Source: Euwallacea fornicatus
Lineage: Eukaryota > Arthropoda > Insecta > Coleoptera > Curculionidae
Direction of reading: 5' to 3'
DNA length: 64,000 nucleotides
Assembly: GCF_040115645.1 (NCBI RefSeq)
Contig: NW_027096067.1
Location: 1-64,000 of the forward strand
Shown here in pieces: positions 62,568 to 64,000 of this stretch. The position numbers were made by a program, and so were the translations under genes. The notes under the pieces were generated by a model. It was not told the origin of the DNA. It ran no database searches and worked only from the letters and a program-made list of their open reading frames with translations. Position 1 is the first letter of the stretch; the number at the start of each line of letters is the position of its first letter.

Positions 62568-64000
62568 TTCAACAAGATGCAATCATGATTTGTTGTGACG
62601 TCTCAAAGATCTCGTCGAGCTGATTAATTTGACACCTCGTTTAAAAAATTTGGTGATCATTTGTCGAAGTTAACGAGCTTCAAACTTTGAAATGTTACAA
62701 AAGTAGTGTGTTTGAGCACATATTGTACTATTTTTCTTGGAAATGTAATCATGATTTGTTGTGACGTCTCAAAGATCTCGTCGAGCTGATTAATTTGATA
62801 CATCGTTTAAGAAATTTAGTGCTCATTTGTCGAAGTTAACGAGCTTCAAAGTTTGAATTCTTACAAAAGTTGTGTGTTTGAACACATAAAGTACTATTTT
62901 TCTTGGAAATACAACATGTTGCAAACATGATTTGTTGTGACGTCTCAAACATCTCGTGGAGCTGATTAATTTGACACTTCGTTTAAGAAATTTGGTGATC
63001 ATTTGTCGAAGTTATCGAGCTTCGAAGTTTGAAATGTTCCAAAAGTTGTGTTTTTGAACACATAAAGTACAATTTTTCTTGGAAATGCAACAAGATGCAA
63101 TCATGATTTGTTTTGACGTCTCAAACATCTCGACGAGCTGATTAATGTGACACATCGTTTAAGAAATTTGGTGATCATTTGTCGAAGTTATCGAGCTTCG
63201 AAGTTTGAAATGTTCCAAAAGTTGTGTGTTTGAACACATAAAGTACAATTTTTCTTGGAAATGCAACAAGATGCAATCATGATTTGTTGTGACGTCTCAA
63301 AGATCTCGTCGAGCTGATTAATTTGACACCTCGTTTAAAAAATTTGGTGATCATTTGTCGAAGTTAACGAGCTTCAAACTTTGAAATGTTACAAAAGTTG
63401 TGTGTTTGAGCACATATTGTACTATTTTTCTTGGAAATGCAATCATGATTTGTTGTGACGTCTCAAAGATCTCGTCCAGCTGATTAATTTGATACATCGT
63501 TTAAGAAATTTGGTGCTCATTTGTCGAAGTTAACGAGCTTCAAAGTTTGAATTCTTACAAAAGTTGTGTGTTTGAACACATAAAGTACTATTTTTCTTGG
63601 ACATAGAACATGATACAATCATGATTTGTTGTGACGTCTCAAAGATCTCGACGAGCTGATTAATTTGACACATCGTTTAAGAAATTTGGTGATCATTTGT
63701 CGAAGTTAACGAGCTTCATACTTTGAAATGTTACTAAAGTTGTGTGTTTGAGCACATGTTGTACTATTTTTCTTGGAAATGCAATCATGATTTGTTGTGA
63801 CGTCTCAAAGATCTCGACGAGCTGATTAATTTGACACCTCGTTTAAGAAATTTGGTGATCATTTGTCGAAGTTAACGAGCTTCAAACTTTGAAATGTTAC
63901 AAAAGTTGTGTGTTTGAGCACATATTGTACTATTTTTCTTGGAAATGCAAGAAGATGCAATCATGATTTGTTGTGACGTCTCAAAGATCTCGTCGAGCTG
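62568..64000 (+). repeat. Satellite B block, copy 3 of 3, running off the window
   Basis: At least 1433 bp match 59264-60696 with no difference noticed, including GGAAATGTAATC (62740), GCACATGTTGTAC (63754) and GGAAATGCAAGAAG (63941). The right boundary lies outside the window. Confidence 0.83.

Larger units (their letters stand above)
46341..64000 (+). repeat. Satellite B array (176-bp monomers, two subfamilies)
   Basis: From AAGATGCAATCATGATG at 46341 to the end of the window the sequence is a tandem array with a 176-bp period (start points 46343, 46519, 46695, 46871, 47047, 47223, 47399), all in one orientation. Landmarks per monomer are GATGCAATCATGAT, CTCGTCGAGCTGATTAATTTG, CGTTTAA, a GCCGAAGTTATCGAGCTTC block, GTGTGTTTGAGCACATAAAG and TATTTTTCTTGGAAAT. 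Subfamily B1 has GTGTTGTGGCATCTTC and AAAAGTCTCAAAAG. Subfamily B2 has TTGTTGTGACGTCTC and AAATGTTACAAAAG. B1 predominates at 46341-49500, 50030-50600, 52195-52985 and 53540-54110 and recurs once near 61005-61150; B2 fills the rest. A shorter, roughly 166-bp variant appears from 52.1 kb on. No gene is visible; the frame of 85 codons on the minus strand at 58496-58753 is repeat sequence. No clear relation to satellite A was seen. Confidence 0.96.

Noticed and set aside
46341..64000. CENP-B box in satellite B or A
   Set aside because: I looked for the TTCG-A-CGGG pattern of the box and saw no match in the monomers of either family.

Overview
This window is almost entirely tandem satellite DNA. 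It suggests an insect, or at least an arthropod, genome: the only interspersed coding remnants are a Tc1/mariner-superfamily transposase tail of the kind common in insects and an R1/Jockey-group non-LTR retrotransposon fragment. No host gene, tRNA, rRNA, CRISPR array or bacterial-style operon is visible. The megabase satellite style, with nested higher-order repeats, fits pericentromeric, centromeric or other constitutive heterochromatin. That placement is an inference from sequence organisation alone.

Layout. (1) Satellite A occupies 1-24720 and 26093-44404, always in the same orientation. Its basic monomer is 139 bp (roughly 240 copies). A 246-bp long form (38 copies) is the same monomer carrying 107 extra bp at the centre of a short dyad-symmetric element. 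Long forms are scattered in the first 24 kb, fall into a regular 524-bp register (one long plus two short) at 27-36 kb, are packed at 385/246-bp spacing at 36-41 kb, and are nearly absent at 41-44.4 kb. Several multi-kilobase segments are duplicated almost perfectly, with offsets of 3548, 2747, 2683, 2406, 2222, 1786, 1219, 834 and 417 bp. (2) A 1372-bp DNA transposon derivative at 24721-26092 interrupts satellite A. It has 457-bp terminal inverted repeats, a TA target duplication and only the C-terminal part of a DDE/D transposase with an in-frame stop. A related uninterrupted monomer series survives in the same window. (3) At 44405-46340 lies a GC-rich, minus-strand internal piece of a non-LTR retrotransposon: gag with three CCHC knuckles, then the APE-type endonuclease start of ORF2. 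Both frames carry stops, and both ends are cut off directly against satellite. (4) Satellite B fills 46341-64000. It is an unrelated 176-bp AT-rich family of about 100 monomers with two interleaved subfamilies, a 704-bp four-monomer higher-order repeat at its left end, and multi-kilobase duplications further right.

There is no cooperating gene set. The biology is satellite evolution: amplification of large blocks, short/long monomer alternation, and dyad elements kept symmetrical by matched changes. Small ORFs recur throughout satellite A because the monomer lacks stops over 186 nt and its length is 1 modulo 3; I treat them as non-coding. All block boundaries and identity statements were judged by eye and are approximate except where the junction bases are described.
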